Positions 35,948 to 44,496 of a stretch of DNA of 64,000 nt are shown here, in pieces (the first letter of the stretch is position 1; each line of letters opens with the position of its first letter). Origin of the DNA: Oscillospiraceae bacterium (GTDB lineage Bacteria > Bacillota > Clostridia > Oscillospirales > Acutalibacteraceae); NCBI GenBank assembly GCA_015065785.1, contig SVPR01000005.1, forward strand, positions 80,398 through 144,397, given 5' to 3'. A program made the position numbers and the translations under genes. A model generated the notes under the pieces. It had not been told where the DNA came from. It made no database searches and was given only the letters and a program-made list of their open reading frames with translations.

Positions 35948-36611
35948 ATTTGCCATCAGCTTTTGCTGCTTCGATTTGTTTATAATAATTCTCTAAAGTA
36001 CGCGAATTTTGAACACCCAGCTTTCCTAAAGCTTCATCAATAGTGATTTTTCCTTTTTCGTATTCTTTGAGAACTTTTGCAGCATTATCGTAGGCATCTT
36101 TTGATCTTTTTATTTTTTCATAATTTTCAGATGTAGGGTTATTTCTGTAGGAGTTTTTATCGAATGTCAAATTTTCTTTTTTGAAAAAGACACTTTGCTC
36201 TAACATTCGTTCCTTTTCTGTTAAAATTTCCAAATCTGATGGCGGAAAAATATATAACCAATCGTTTAATGTTTTTGATAAAGATTTGTAAGAAGCATCA
36301 GCAAAATCAATTTCTTCAGCAGTTTTATTAACACAATAATCAAGATAATATACTTTTAAGTTTTCTATTTCTGACAGAACCTCATCCCTGCTTTTATACT
36401 CACTCTTTAAAGTATAACTGAACTTCTCAGTGGCTTTATTTATTGTGTTTTCGGTTTCAGCTTTATTTGCTAAATCAGTGTAAGATGATGTATCTGATGT
36501 TGGTTGATTAGCTTTTTTGTTATTAGACTTTAATAAAAAGATACTTCCAACAGAAGTAATTAAAATAATACAGAATATGATAATAACAGATTTTTTTGAC
36601 AATAATCTCAC
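35946..36611 (-). CDS. Membrane-anchored protein of unknown function (221 aa)
   Basis: I do not recognise it. One N-terminal membrane helix (about 9-28) is followed by a Thr/Ser linker and a mostly helical outside domain with many Lys and Glu. There is no lipobox. It is last of five exported-protein genes on this strand. The stop codon abuts the heptamer array of repeat element A, so the last codons may derive from it. Confidence 0.65.
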   Translation of the reverse strand: MRLLSKKSVIIIFCIILITSVGSIFLLKSNNKKANQPTSDTSSYTDLANKAETENTINKATEKFSYTLKSEYKSRDEVLSEIENLKVYYLDYCVNKTAEEIDFADASYKSLSKTLNDWLYIFPPSDLEILTEKERMLEQSVFFKKENLTFDKNSYRNNPTSENYEKIKRSKDAYDNAAKVLKEYEKGKITIDEALGKLGVQNSRTLENYYKQIEAAKADGK

Positions 36612-36690
36612 TCCTTAACGAGGGAAAATCAGGGGTCGGTTAGCGTGAAAACCGAGCCTGATTGTTCTATCCCCTGATTGTCCTCATTTG
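36612..36690. repeat. Nested hairpin between two exported-protein genes
   Basis: AATCAGGGG pairs with CCCCTGATT, flanked by GAGG/CCTC, and encloses a second stem (TCGGTT/AACCGA). Part of the loop repeats CCTGATTGT. Neither strand has a good T-run, so it is not a clear terminator. Confidence 0.6.
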
Positions 36691-37266
36691 TTAATATATT
36701 ACATGTGGGTGATCCTCGAAAGTAAATATTTCCATTAGTTTGTCAATATAAAAACGATATTCAAAATTGTTGTAATTTTTTATCATTTCTTCTTGCAAAT
36801 TTCTATCTAATGGCATTAAAGCTGTAGGAGTCATATACCCTAACTCCCCACCGCTGAAAAAAACTTCGATTTTTTTGTAACATTTAAAAACGCCACTTGT
36901 ATTTTCAGGAATATAATAATAACCATTTGTTTTTGATTTAGCTAAAAAAATTTTGTAACATGTATCCGCTTTAAATGGAATTGGTTGTTGTTGAATAATA
37001 GTGATTTCATCAGGGAGTACTTCTCGTGTACGCGAACGCTCATTAAAAACTTTTAAAGAATAAATATATTCACCGTTTTCATTCGACTTTATTTCAGCTG
37101 ACTCCCCGTTGAAATACGCGTCAGTGTAAAAGTCTGATTTATCGATAATTGTATCTATCGTTAATGGCTTTTCGCTATCTTTGAAATTTTCTAAAATCAA
37201 AGTAATTCCCAAGAATACGAGTAGCAAAGTAATGAACTGCAGGCTTTTTTTTAAGCTTATTTTCAT
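36691..37266 (-). CDS. Membrane-anchored protein of unknown function (191 aa)
   Basis: A basic start, one membrane helix (about 9-25) and an extracellular domain of about 160 residues rich in Tyr, Phe and Lys. I see no family motif. Neighbouring genes have the same build, suggesting a set of cell-surface proteins. Confidence 0.65.
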   Translation of the reverse strand: MKISLKKSLQFITLLLVFLGITLILENFKDSEKPLTIDTIIDKSDFYTDAYFNGESAEIKSNENGEYIYSLKVFNERSRTREVLPDEITIIQQQPIPFKADTCYKIFLAKSKTNGYYYIPENTSGVFKCYKKIEVFFSGGELGYMTPTALMPLDRNLQEEMIKNYNNFEYRFYIDKLMEIFTFEDHPHVIY

Positions 37267-37419
37267 ATTAGATCACGCACTCACTTTACTGTAAATTTGG
37301 TTTAAGTGATGAAAAAATCGGGGGACGGTTCTATGATTGTGTTGGTTTCCCAACGCGAAGCATTTCAAAATTCTGCATTCAGCACTCAACATTTTTTATC
37401 TCGTCCCTAATTTTCTTGA
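37267..37419. repeat. Degraded repeat element in intergenic gap
   Basis: It contains GGTTTCCCAACGCGAAGC and heptamers ATTCTGC/ATTCAGC/ACTCAAC (about 37370-37393). These resemble parts of repeat element A, without a recognisable central hairpin. Confidence 0.5.
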
Positions 37420-37827
37420 TTAATAAATATTTTCATTTAAAGGGATCATTATTGTATGGGGTAATTGTTCATCACCTAAAAATGTTATTTTAAAATATTG
37501 GGGAGACCATTCTGTTTTAAAATCACCTGATTTCCCATCATCAGACACATTCACAAAAAATGTGTTTATTTCTGTAAAACTCTTTTCTTCCGTTGGGTCT
37601 GTTTTATTGTTGTATTTTTGTAAGGACACTTCAAAAGTGACAGGACCAAACGGAAATACTGGATCCCCTTTTTGATAAACAACTACTTTGTACTTTTGAT
37701 TTGGCGAAATTTCTTCTGAACGAATGATATTTTGCTCATTGGTATTAATAGAGTTTAATCCGATTATAAGTAGTAAAATTAGAATAGTTACACTTTCTAT
37801 TATGATAACTGCTTTTGATTTATTCAT
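37420..37827 (-). CDS. Membrane-anchored protein of unknown function (135 aa)
   Basis: One N-terminal helix (about 7-24) is followed by a compact beta-rich domain with ISPNQKYKVVVYQKGDPVF and PFGPVTFEVSL. This pattern is seen in small DUF5412-like clostridial/bacillar proteins, but I am not sure of the family. Its ribosome site (GGAGGGATAAAA) lies in the end of the lipoprotein gene, 2 bp away, so the two are co-translated. Confidence 0.65.
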   Translation of the reverse strand: MNKSKAVIIIESVTILILLLIIGLNSINTNEQNIIRSEEISPNQKYKVVVYQKGDPVFPFGPVTFEVSLQKYNNKTDPTEEKSFTEINTFFVNVSDDGKSGDFKTEWSPQYFKITFLGDEQLPHTIMIPLNENIY

Positions 37828-37829
37828 TT

Positions 37830-38465
37830 TTATCCCTCCAGTTGAACTTCAAAAGAATTAAAATCTGTATGAATTGTTTGAGCCAAACGATCATCCAAAA
37901 CATGTGCTTTATCAATTACACATTGAAAATAACAATACGATTCAGTGTTTTCAATCCTGTATATTCCGTGCAATCCTATCCCATTGTTTAAACTGTCATA
38001 AAAAAAATGCATTGTAGTATTATTAATCGTATATTTAGAATAAGATGTTTTTGAACTTGTTTCAGAAGCAAAATCGTTAATTAATTCATTGAAATCCCCA
38101 TCAAGAAAATCTATTTGGATTTCTATATTCGAATAAGTAATGTTACTATTAGACGAATTTATAATATTATTATACTTTAAATGAATAATAGTATCAATAT
38201 TTTTGCATTCCAAAAACTCAAAATTTGCTTTTTCTAATAAAATATTCGGAATATAAACTACATTTAAATTCGAATTATTGATTTTTTTTGAAAAGAAATT
38301 TTCAACTTGATTTTTGGTTGTTTCGTTTTGTGAATTCGGAGAATTGCTATAAAAAATAGTTGTCTCGTTACTCGGATTATTTAATGGCACATCTTTATTT
38401 CCAAATGTACATGATGAAATAAAAAAAAGAATTGACAACAACCAACATAATTTAATGACTTTCAT
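37830..38465 (-). CDS. Predicted lipoprotein of unknown function
   Basis: The 211-residue product has a signal peptide ending in the lipobox FISSC (C19), so it should be acylated and anchored outside the membrane. The mature part is Asn/Ser/Thr-rich. ATG at 38465 with TAGGAG ahead was chosen over an upstream ATG that overlaps the previous gene. It starts 10 bp after the 884-residue protein gene and may be its surface partner. Confidence 0.75.
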   Translation of the reverse strand: MKVIKLCWLLSILFFISSCTFGNKDVPLNNPSNETTIFYSNSPNSQNETTKNQVENFFSKKINNSNLNVVYIPNILLEKANFEFLECKNIDTIIHLKYNNIINSSNSNITYSNIEIQIDFLDGDFNELINDFASETSSKTSYSKYTINNTTMHFFYDSLNNGIGLHGIYRIENTESYCYFQCVIDKAHVLDDRLAQTIHTDFNSFEVQLEG

Positions 38466-38475
38466 ATCACATCTC

Positions 38476-41130
38476 CTATATTTGTGCAAAAATAAAATCA
38501 GTAAAGGCTTGTGCTGCTGCTTTTGATTGAGTTGTTGTTACAGAATATCCTTTGTCTTCATAAATAGGCCATTGTTTTAAACCGGCGAATTTATTTTTGG
38601 CAAATTTATATACATCATCATAGAATTCATCAGAATCTCTACCATCTATAAAATATATATATCTATTTTTGTAAGTATCCCCAGAATAGTAATTATATAT
38701 ATTTGTCCCCAAGGAACTACTATCTGAATAGTTATCGCAAAAATAAATCGCATCTAAATCGGCATATAAATCTTCGTAGGAAAAAGAATACCCACTAGAA
38801 CCCATAATGCTTTTAAATTTATTATAGAAAGTTGTGTAATCATTTGAATTATTTGTTGCTATAATCGTATCTATTACAAGAGTTTGAAAATCACCTGCCC
38901 ATCCTGATAAAGCGTCTACATTTTTTTCGCCTACAGCAATGGATTTTAAGCTTGAAGAGTTATATAATATTGCATTTGCTACAGCGCATAAATGAGTGAA
39001 GTCAATACATTGAGAATTTCCAGAATAGAAAAATTGTTGATTGTTTTTCATTATTTGCAGATAATCAAAATTCGATTTGATATAGGATGCAAATCCTGAA
39101 TCTATCTTTCCAGCTACTTCATCCCAAAGTGAATTATTATATGCCTTACTTCGAATATATTGATAAACAAGTAATTGTGAATCCCTTTCATCATAATCCG
39201 CAGCAAAAGATTGAAGAAATATAATATCTGTTTGTAGTTGTCGATTAACTGGATAAAACCTCCAACGTTGAGCTATATTACCAGTATATTTTGCTAATTG
39301 AACATTAGCACCGCTTGATGTACTAGAATTTGTAACTGTAAGCCCGTAATTATATCCGCTACATTTTGACAAAACCCTATATGTTCCATCCTTATTTGGT
39401 ATAATTCGGAATAGGCGACTATTATTAGTGGCTGTAGAAACACCTATATTACTACCATTAGAAACACTTGTACTATCGCTTGTTAAGAATTTTTTAAAAT
39501 TCCCTTCACTTGATTTTAAATAGTAATATCCATTTCCCATATTAATTACAGACCAATGTTGATTTCTTTGCTGATTATAATTATACTGAACGACATTTGT
39601 TCCGGTTACATTTAAATACAAATCACTGTTTTCTGAAAAAATATAATAAACATTTTCTTCAAGACTGGCATCTTCAGTATAGTTTATAATAATAGATGGT
39701 GGATAACTACTATGATTTGCAGCGCAAAAATGTCTGCTAGAAACACCAGTTGACATCATTTTTAATGCTAGTCCTCGTTCCTGTGGTTTTCCATCATCTT
39801 TTAGTTCATAACGCAACCAATTTCTGATAAAACCTGAGATATCAAGATTATGCCAACCCGAAGCAGAAATTGTTTTTTGACTATATGGCTCAGCATAAAG
39901 TGCCGGCATATTATTGTAGGTGATAGTTGTGTTATTCCACGCTGTTCCCATATTGTAAACACCAACTGTTGCAGTTGAAGTTTTACCTGAACCCTCATAG
40001 ATTTTTAAATATGCGCTTGTTATATTTTCAGGGCGAATATATACATAATTTTGAATGTTATTAATTTTAATAAAAGAAATAGCTTCACCATAAGTAGAAC
40101 CATGATAACCAACAACATTATATGTGTTTGAGTTGAAGTTTGTATTTGGGTAACCACTGAATACAGGTGAGTCGAAAATTGGTTCAGAATTAAAAGTTAC
40201 AGTCGGGTCAACTATTACAGGGTAAACAGTTGTTTCGGCAGTTAAAAACTCTTCATCTAAAGTAATTTTTAAATTATAAATATCACCATCAACTTTAGTG
40301 AGTTCAATTTTATTAAACAAACTTGTGTTAAAAGCTTCTCCTTGTGAAGAGTCACGCATATCAATCTGGCTTATTGCCGCTACTTCTTCACCTGTTGCTT
40401 TATCTATTAAAGGAATAGAATCACCGCTTAAATAAAGAGGTTCTAAGTCTTTTAACTCAACAGTAAATTCATAAATGTTGTTCCCATTATATTCTTCAAT
40501 AATAATTTCTTCTTTAACACCGGTTGAAATAGGGGTGTAAGTAATTATATCATTATCATCAAAAACATCTTCATACCTTAAAACATTTTCTTCATCTAAA
40601 GTCGGTTTAGAAAAAACATCCTTGAATTTCAATTTTTTGTTTTTGGTGTTTGGGTAACATTTTATTTCGTATTCATCATCAGTAATGGTTACCCCGTCTT
40701 TAATGTGATTAGGAAAAAAAGATTTGACAGGTGCTTTTGTACACTTGTAATAGTGTTTAGATAAAACTTTATCAAAAGAAGAAAGTTCTTCTAATTTTGT
40801 GTCTATAAATTTGATTTCCTCATCTTCAATATACTTAATAGGTGTCTGGAAAATTTCAACTGTTTTTGTTCCATCAGTGTTATTTGTAGTAACTGAATAT
40901 GGATCTTCGTCGTAAATATCAAGCGATTCCGCTTTTTCATTTTCGTTATAAGAATCTTCAATGTAGTCCGGAAGTTCTTCAACTGTACCTTTATATGATA
41001 CTAATTCATCGTTAATATTTTCTGTTGCCTGCAGTGTTTCTGTTGGTTCATTTGCGTAAACTGCATATGTTTCTAGTACCAATGATAACATAATTGCAAT
41101 GCACATTGCAACAGATAAAACTTTTTTCAT
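38476..41130 (-). CDS. Secreted DNRLRE / ricin-lectin protein with unknown C-terminal domain
   Basis: This 884-residue protein has a signal peptide (about 1-27) and a beta-rich region. A DNRLRE-type domain follows (about 312-485, with WNNTTITYNNMPALYAEPYS), then a ricin-type beta-trefoil (about 492-630, with QHW and QRW). The C-terminal domain of about 245 residues has IDFTHLCAVANAIL and GWAGDFQTLVIDTI motifs that I cannot assign with confidence. The arrangement, delivery/adhesion domains before a distinct C-terminal domain, resembles surface-processed or effector proteins. AAGGAG precedes the ATG. Confidence 0.8.
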   Translation of the reverse strand: MKKVLSVAMCIAIMLSLVLETYAVYANEPTETLQATENINDELVSYKGTVEELPDYIEDSYNENEKAESLDIYDEDPYSVTTNNTDGTKTVEIFQTPIKYIEDEEIKFIDTKLEELSSFDKVLSKHYYKCTKAPVKSFFPNHIKDGVTITDDEYEIKCYPNTKNKKLKFKDVFSKPTLDEENVLRYEDVFDDNDIITYTPISTGVKEEIIIEEYNGNNIYEFTVELKDLEPLYLSGDSIPLIDKATGEEVAAISQIDMRDSSQGEAFNTSLFNKIELTKVDGDIYNLKITLDEEFLTAETTVYPVIVDPTVTFNSEPIFDSPVFSGYPNTNFNSNTYNVVGYHGSTYGEAISFIKINNIQNYVYIRPENITSAYLKIYEGSGKTSTATVGVYNMGTAWNNTTITYNNMPALYAEPYSQKTISASGWHNLDISGFIRNWLRYELKDDGKPQERGLALKMMSTGVSSRHFCAANHSSYPPSIIINYTEDASLEENVYYIFSENSDLYLNVTGTNVVQYNYNQQRNQHWSVINMGNGYYYLKSSEGNFKKFLTSDSTSVSNGSNIGVSTATNNSRLFRIIPNKDGTYRVLSKCSGYNYGLTVTNSSTSSGANVQLAKYTGNIAQRWRFYPVNRQLQTDIIFLQSFAADYDERDSQLLVYQYIRSKAYNNSLWDEVAGKIDSGFASYIKSNFDYLQIMKNNQQFFYSGNSQCIDFTHLCAVANAILYNSSSLKSIAVGEKNVDALSGWAGDFQTLVIDTIIATNNSNDYTTFYNKFKSIMGSSGYSFSYEDLYADLDAIYFCDNYSDSSSLGTNIYNYYSGDTYKNRYIYFIDGRDSDEFYDDVYKFAKNKFAGLKQWPIYEDKGYSVTTTQSKAAAQAFTDFIFAQI

Positions 41131-41440
41131 AATTTTTTCTCCTTTAATTTAAAAATCCCCCTATAATCTCCTTAATCATAATTGTTGTTTTTTATTTCTC
41201 CTTATGATTTGACTACCCACCTTTACGAAAAAGTCTTTATAGGGTTCCATATATATATGACAAAAAGTTTAAAAAGCTACATAAAATTTTATGGTTTTTT
41301 AGAAAATCTATATTTTGACCAAAAAACAGGGAGACTATTTGTATAAAGTGAAGCATTGCATTGCCATAATTTGCTTTCCGTTGATTATTTTATAATTTTT
41401 CTTTCAGATTTTACATCCCCTGAAAAGCGAATTTGCGAGA
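41131..41440. other. Leader region of the secreted-protein operon
   Basis: AT-rich DNA carrying the minus-strand promoter at 41236-41263 and a leader of about 100 nt. No ORF or known riboswitch motif was seen. Confidence 0.5.
41236..41263 (-). promoter_or_regulatory. Promoter of the secreted-protein operon
   Basis: On the minus strand, TTGTCA (41263-41258), a 16-bp spacer and TATAAA (41241-41236). The spacer is an AT alternation. Confidence 0.55.
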
Positions 41441-41450
41441 AGTTGTTTTA

Positions 41451-41650
41451 AAATTAAGAATTAAGAATTAAAAATTAAAAATTTCGGAAGTCCTGCGGAC
41501 TTGATTATAAAATGAACAAAATTAATGCATCTTATCATTTATAGTTGATATTAAAACCAGCTTAAAATGATAAGATGCATTTCCTTTTATAATATTATAA
41601 TTGCCGACCGCAGTCCCACAATTTTCAATTTTCAATTCTCAATTTTTAAT
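41451..41650. repeat. Palindromic repeat element C
   Basis: In order: AATTAAG/AATTAAA heptamers (about 41451-41484), TTTCGG, a TGC-triloop hairpin (AAGTCC/GGACTT, 41488-41502), and a 17-bp central hairpin (41524-41540 with 41565-41581). Inverted heptamers TTTTCAA/TTCTCAA (about 41621-41650) follow. The architecture is that of elements A and B. The central stem shares TATCATTT/AAATGATA with them but differs in the outer bases and loop. Confidence 0.75.
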
Positions 41651-41651
41651 T

Positions 41652-42056
41652 ATAACAAAAGCGGATGCAAATTAGTGTTGTTCTTAACGAAGAATTTAAA
41701 AGTGTACTCATTTTCCGTTAAGAACCAGCATCGCATTTGTATGTACAAACGCACTTGGGCAGTAGCCCAAACCCACTAACAACAGAAAAGAGAAGACTCG
41801 TCAATCTACAAATCTTCTCTTTCTTTTTGTCTGTTAAGTGATATGCTGACGGTCGTCAGCGTGATATTTTCGCCTTGCGAAAGTGATATGAAACCTATGG
41901 GCTTCGTGATATTCTATTCTCCATAAACTGTCCGCAGGACAATATCACTATGCGTAGCATAATATCACTGCGAAGCAATATCACTCGCCGTAGGCGAATA
42001 GAGTTGCGTGATACTCCGCTTGGAGTATCACGCTAACTGCATCCGCTTTTTGTTAT
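41652..42056. repeat. 405-bp multi-hairpin element F with terminal inverted repeats
   Basis: The ends (41652-41675 and 42033-42056) are inverted copies matching at 22 of 24 positions around GCGGATGCA. The first half has hairpins GTTCTTAACG/CGTTAAGAAC (41680-41725), TTTGTA/TACAAA (41736-41749) and TTGGGC/GCCCAA (41755-41770), then a terminator-like stem. The second half is an array of small hairpins between GTGATAT spacers (41838, 41861, 41883, 41906) that switch to ATATCAC (41942, 41962, 41978). The right end covers the cheB stop codon. Confidence 0.8.
41787..41829 (+). terminator. Terminator-like hairpin within element F
   Basis: AAAGAGAAGA (41787-41796) pairs with TCTTCTCTTT (41813-41822), followed by CTTTTTG on the plus strand. 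If transcribed from the left, RNA covering 41652-41829 would end here. Confidence 0.6.
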
Positions 42057-43102
42057 TTATTAGTTTTGTTAATTTGATAAATTACTTCTGAACCAATCTG
42101 GTCTAATGGGAGCTGACGGGTAATGCCGCCGATTTTATAAGCTTCCATTGGCATACCATAAACAACGCAGGTTTCTTTATCCTGACCAATGGTGTAAGCA
42201 CCGGTGTCTTTAAGGAATTTAATGCCCTTAGCACCATCGGCACCCATACCTGTAAGAATAACACCCACTGCATTTTTACCTGCTGTTTTTGCAACTGAAT
42301 CAAACATTACATCAACTGACGGACAGTGTCCGCTGACTTTTTCACCGCGTTGGCTTCTGATGTAATAGCCTTTTGCATCTTCCTTTAATGTAAGATGGAA
42401 TTCACCTGCTGCAATAATAATCTGCCCAGGTACAACTCTGTCAAAATCTTCTGCTTCTTTAACACGCATTTTACAGATTTTGTCGAGTCTTTGTGCATAA
42501 AGGTCTGTAAATTTAGGTGGCATATGCTGAACAATAACAACGCCTGGTGTATTTGCAGGGAAGTCTTTAACAACCTCAATAATTGCTTCTGTACCGCCTG
42601 TTGAAGCACCGATAGCAATAACTGACTTGCTACCTGCTTTAACATTCATCATAGAAGCAAGTGCGCTGGTTGCCTGTGTTTTTTGTGCAACCTCAGCAAC
42701 AGGTCTCATTCTTTTAACCTTTGCCTTAGAAGCAACCTTAACCTTTTCGGTTAATTCCAGGAAGAATTCCTTTATAGCCTCCTGACTTGCATCAGGCTTT
42801 TTAACGAAATCAACAGCACCTGCATCAAGAGCATCAAGTGCATTTATAGGAAGTGAGCTCACAACAACAACAGGAATTGGTCTTTGCGGAATAAGTGTTT
42901 TTAAAAACTCAATTCCGTTCATACCCGGCATTTCAACATCAAGTGTTACAACATCGGGATTCAATTCCTCAATTTTACCCATTGCGTCTTTGGCATTAAT
43001 TGCACTGCCTACAACTTCAATTTCTTTATCCTGACTAAGTGACAGTTGTAATTTGGTTCTGAAAATAATAGAATCGTCAACAACAAGAACACGAATAGAC
43101 AA
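42053..43102 (-). CDS. cheB: Chemotaxis methylesterase/deamidase CheB
   Basis: The 349-residue response regulator-enzyme has receiver D55 in VTLDVEMPGMNG and a linker. The esterase domain has the triad S167 (GASTGG), H193 (VQHMPP) and D289 (GMGADG). It demethylates or deamidates receptor glutamates when phosphorylated by CheA. It is last of cheA-cheW-cheR-cheB. Its stop codon falls in the inverted-repeat end of element F. Confidence 0.97.
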   Translation of the reverse strand: MSIRVLVVDDSIIFRTKLQLSLSQDKEIEVVGSAINAKDAMGKIEELNPDVVTLDVEMPGMNGIEFLKTLIPQRPIPVVVVSSLPINALDALDAGAVDFVKKPDASQEAIKEFFLELTEKVKVASKAKVKRMRPVAEVAQKTQATSALASMMNVKAGSKSVIAIGASTGGTEAIIEVVKDFPANTPGVVIVQHMPPKFTDLYAQRLDKICKMRVKEAEDFDRVVPGQIIIAAGEFHLTLKEDAKGYYIRSQRGEKVSGHCPSVDVMFDSVAKTAGKNAVGVILTGMGADGAKGIKFLKDTGAYTIGQDKETCVVYGMPMEAYKIGGITRQLPLDQIGSEVIYQINKTNK

Positions 43103-43117
43103 CTAATTCACCGACTT

Positions 43118-43954
43118 TCATTTTTTTGTGATTTTCTGATATGTAGAAGGTCTGACATAGGTATATCCGGTATATTCTTTATCAATTGATTCTGAATGAC
43201 CTATAAACAAATATCCACCCTCAGCGGTAGCATCGTAAAATCTTTTTACGAGTTTATTTGTTGTTTCAGCGTCAAAATAAATCATAACATTACGACAGAA
43301 AATAATGTCAAACGGTTTTTTATAGACAATTTCGTCCATAAGGTTAAACACCTTAAAAATTACTTCCTTACGCATAGCTTCAGAAATCTGGTAGCTGCCA
43401 TCGGGTTGCATTTTAAAGTATTTAGTACGCCAGGCTGGTGGCAAATCTGTAAGATTATCTGCAGTGTAAGCACCAACTTTAGCTTTTTCAAGCACAGCAG
43501 TAGAAATATCGGTAGCAAGAATTCTTGTATCCCAAAGGTTTTTTCTCGGACCGAAATATTGATCTAATGTCATAGCTATGTTATATGCTTCCTGACCTGC
43601 AGAACAGCCGGCACTCCAGATTCTTAATTCCTTTTGTCTGCGTTTTTCAAGGTCGGGAAGTGCTACATTCTGAAGAAATTCAAAATGCTCATTTTCTCTA
43701 CCGAAATAAGAGTGGTTGGTTGTGATTTTATTTAAGAATAAATTCATTTCAGTGCCACTTTTATCATCAAGAAGCATCTTGAAATATTGGTCAAAGCTTG
43801 TAAGTCCCTTTGTTTTAATAGTCTGAGAAAGACGACCTTCAATAAGCTGTCTTTTCTTTCTTAAATCTATGCCATAAGTTCTGTAAACAAAACCTACAAT
43901 TTTTTCGAATTCTGCATCAGTAATAGTTACAATCGGGCTGTTCTGAGCAATCAT
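43118..43954 (-). CDS. cheR: Chemotaxis receptor methyltransferase CheR
   Basis: This 278-residue enzyme has the N-terminal helical domain (YGIDLRKKRQLIEGRLSQ) and the SAM-binding motif WSAGCSAGQEAY (about 113-124). The catalytic-fold segment DIIFCRNVMIYFD follows. It adds methyl groups to receptor glutamates and pairs with CheB 15 bp downstream. No receptor gene is in the window. Confidence 0.96.
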   Translation of the reverse strand: MIAQNSPIVTITDAEFEKIVGFVYRTYGIDLRKKRQLIEGRLSQTIKTKGLTSFDQYFKMLLDDKSGTEMNLFLNKITTNHSYFGRENEHFEFLQNVALPDLEKRRQKELRIWSAGCSAGQEAYNIAMTLDQYFGPRKNLWDTRILATDISTAVLEKAKVGAYTADNLTDLPPAWRTKYFKMQPDGSYQISEAMRKEVIFKVFNLMDEIVYKKPFDIIFCRNVMIYFDAETTNKLVKRFYDATAEGGYLFIGHSESIDKEYTGYTYVRPSTYQKITKK

Positions 43955-43987
43955 TCTTAATTCCCCTTTGAAATTTATAAAATATTA

Positions 43988-44467
43988 TTATAACTGAAGT
44001 GAATTAACATCTTGCTCTAAGAATTTAACACAGTCAATGTTAAGAACAATTTTGTCGCCAATTTCAGAAACTGAATCAAGATAGTTGCTTACTACATCAC
44101 CCATATCAGGTGGTGCAACAAGCTGATCCTGTTCAACAGTAACAACCTCTGAAACGCGGTCAACAATTAAACCTACGCTTGTGTCGTGAACATCTAAAAC
44201 AACGATACAGGTCTGGCTGTCATATTCACGCTCAGGCATAGCAAATTTAAGACGAACATCAATAACAGGAACAACACCGCCACGAAGGTTGATAATACCT
44301 TTAACATATTCTGGTGTGCCCGGGATATCTGTAATTTTAGGAACACTGATAATTTCTCTTACTGATGTAAGTGATAAACCATAATAAGCTTCATCAATTT
44401 TGAATAATAAATATCTGTTGCTTAATTCCTCAATAACATCGTTGCTGATTGTTGCATTTTCGTTCAT
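43988..44467 (-). CDS. cheW: Chemotaxis coupling protein CheW
   Basis: A 159-residue, single CheW domain with YLLFKIDEAYYGLSLTSVRE, then PEYVKGIINLRGGVVPVIDV. It links receptors to CheA. The N-terminal 12 residues are a short extension. Between cheA and cheR, it completes a minimal receptor-signalling set; cheY, cheC and cheD are absent here. Confidence 0.95.
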   Translation of the reverse strand: MNENATISNDVIEELSNRYLLFKIDEAYYGLSLTSVREIISVPKITDIPGTPEYVKGIINLRGGVVPVIDVRLKFAMPEREYDSQTCIVVLDVHDTSVGLIVDRVSEVVTVEQDQLVAPPDMGDVVSNYLDSVSEIGDKIVLNIDCVKFLEQDVNSLQL

Positions 44468-44496
44468 AATATATTTCTCCTTTAGATATTACTTTA

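Noticed and set aside
41567..41779. 70-codon plus-strand open frame
   Set aside because: It crosses the palindromic element and hairpin region, has no ribosome site and reads through stems; it is a by-product of repeat sequence.
41652..41829. Known riboswitch or large ncRNA class
   Set aside because: I could match none of the conserved cores I know (T-box, c-di-GMP, SAM, 6S, tmRNA, RNase P), so it is left as an unclassified structured element.
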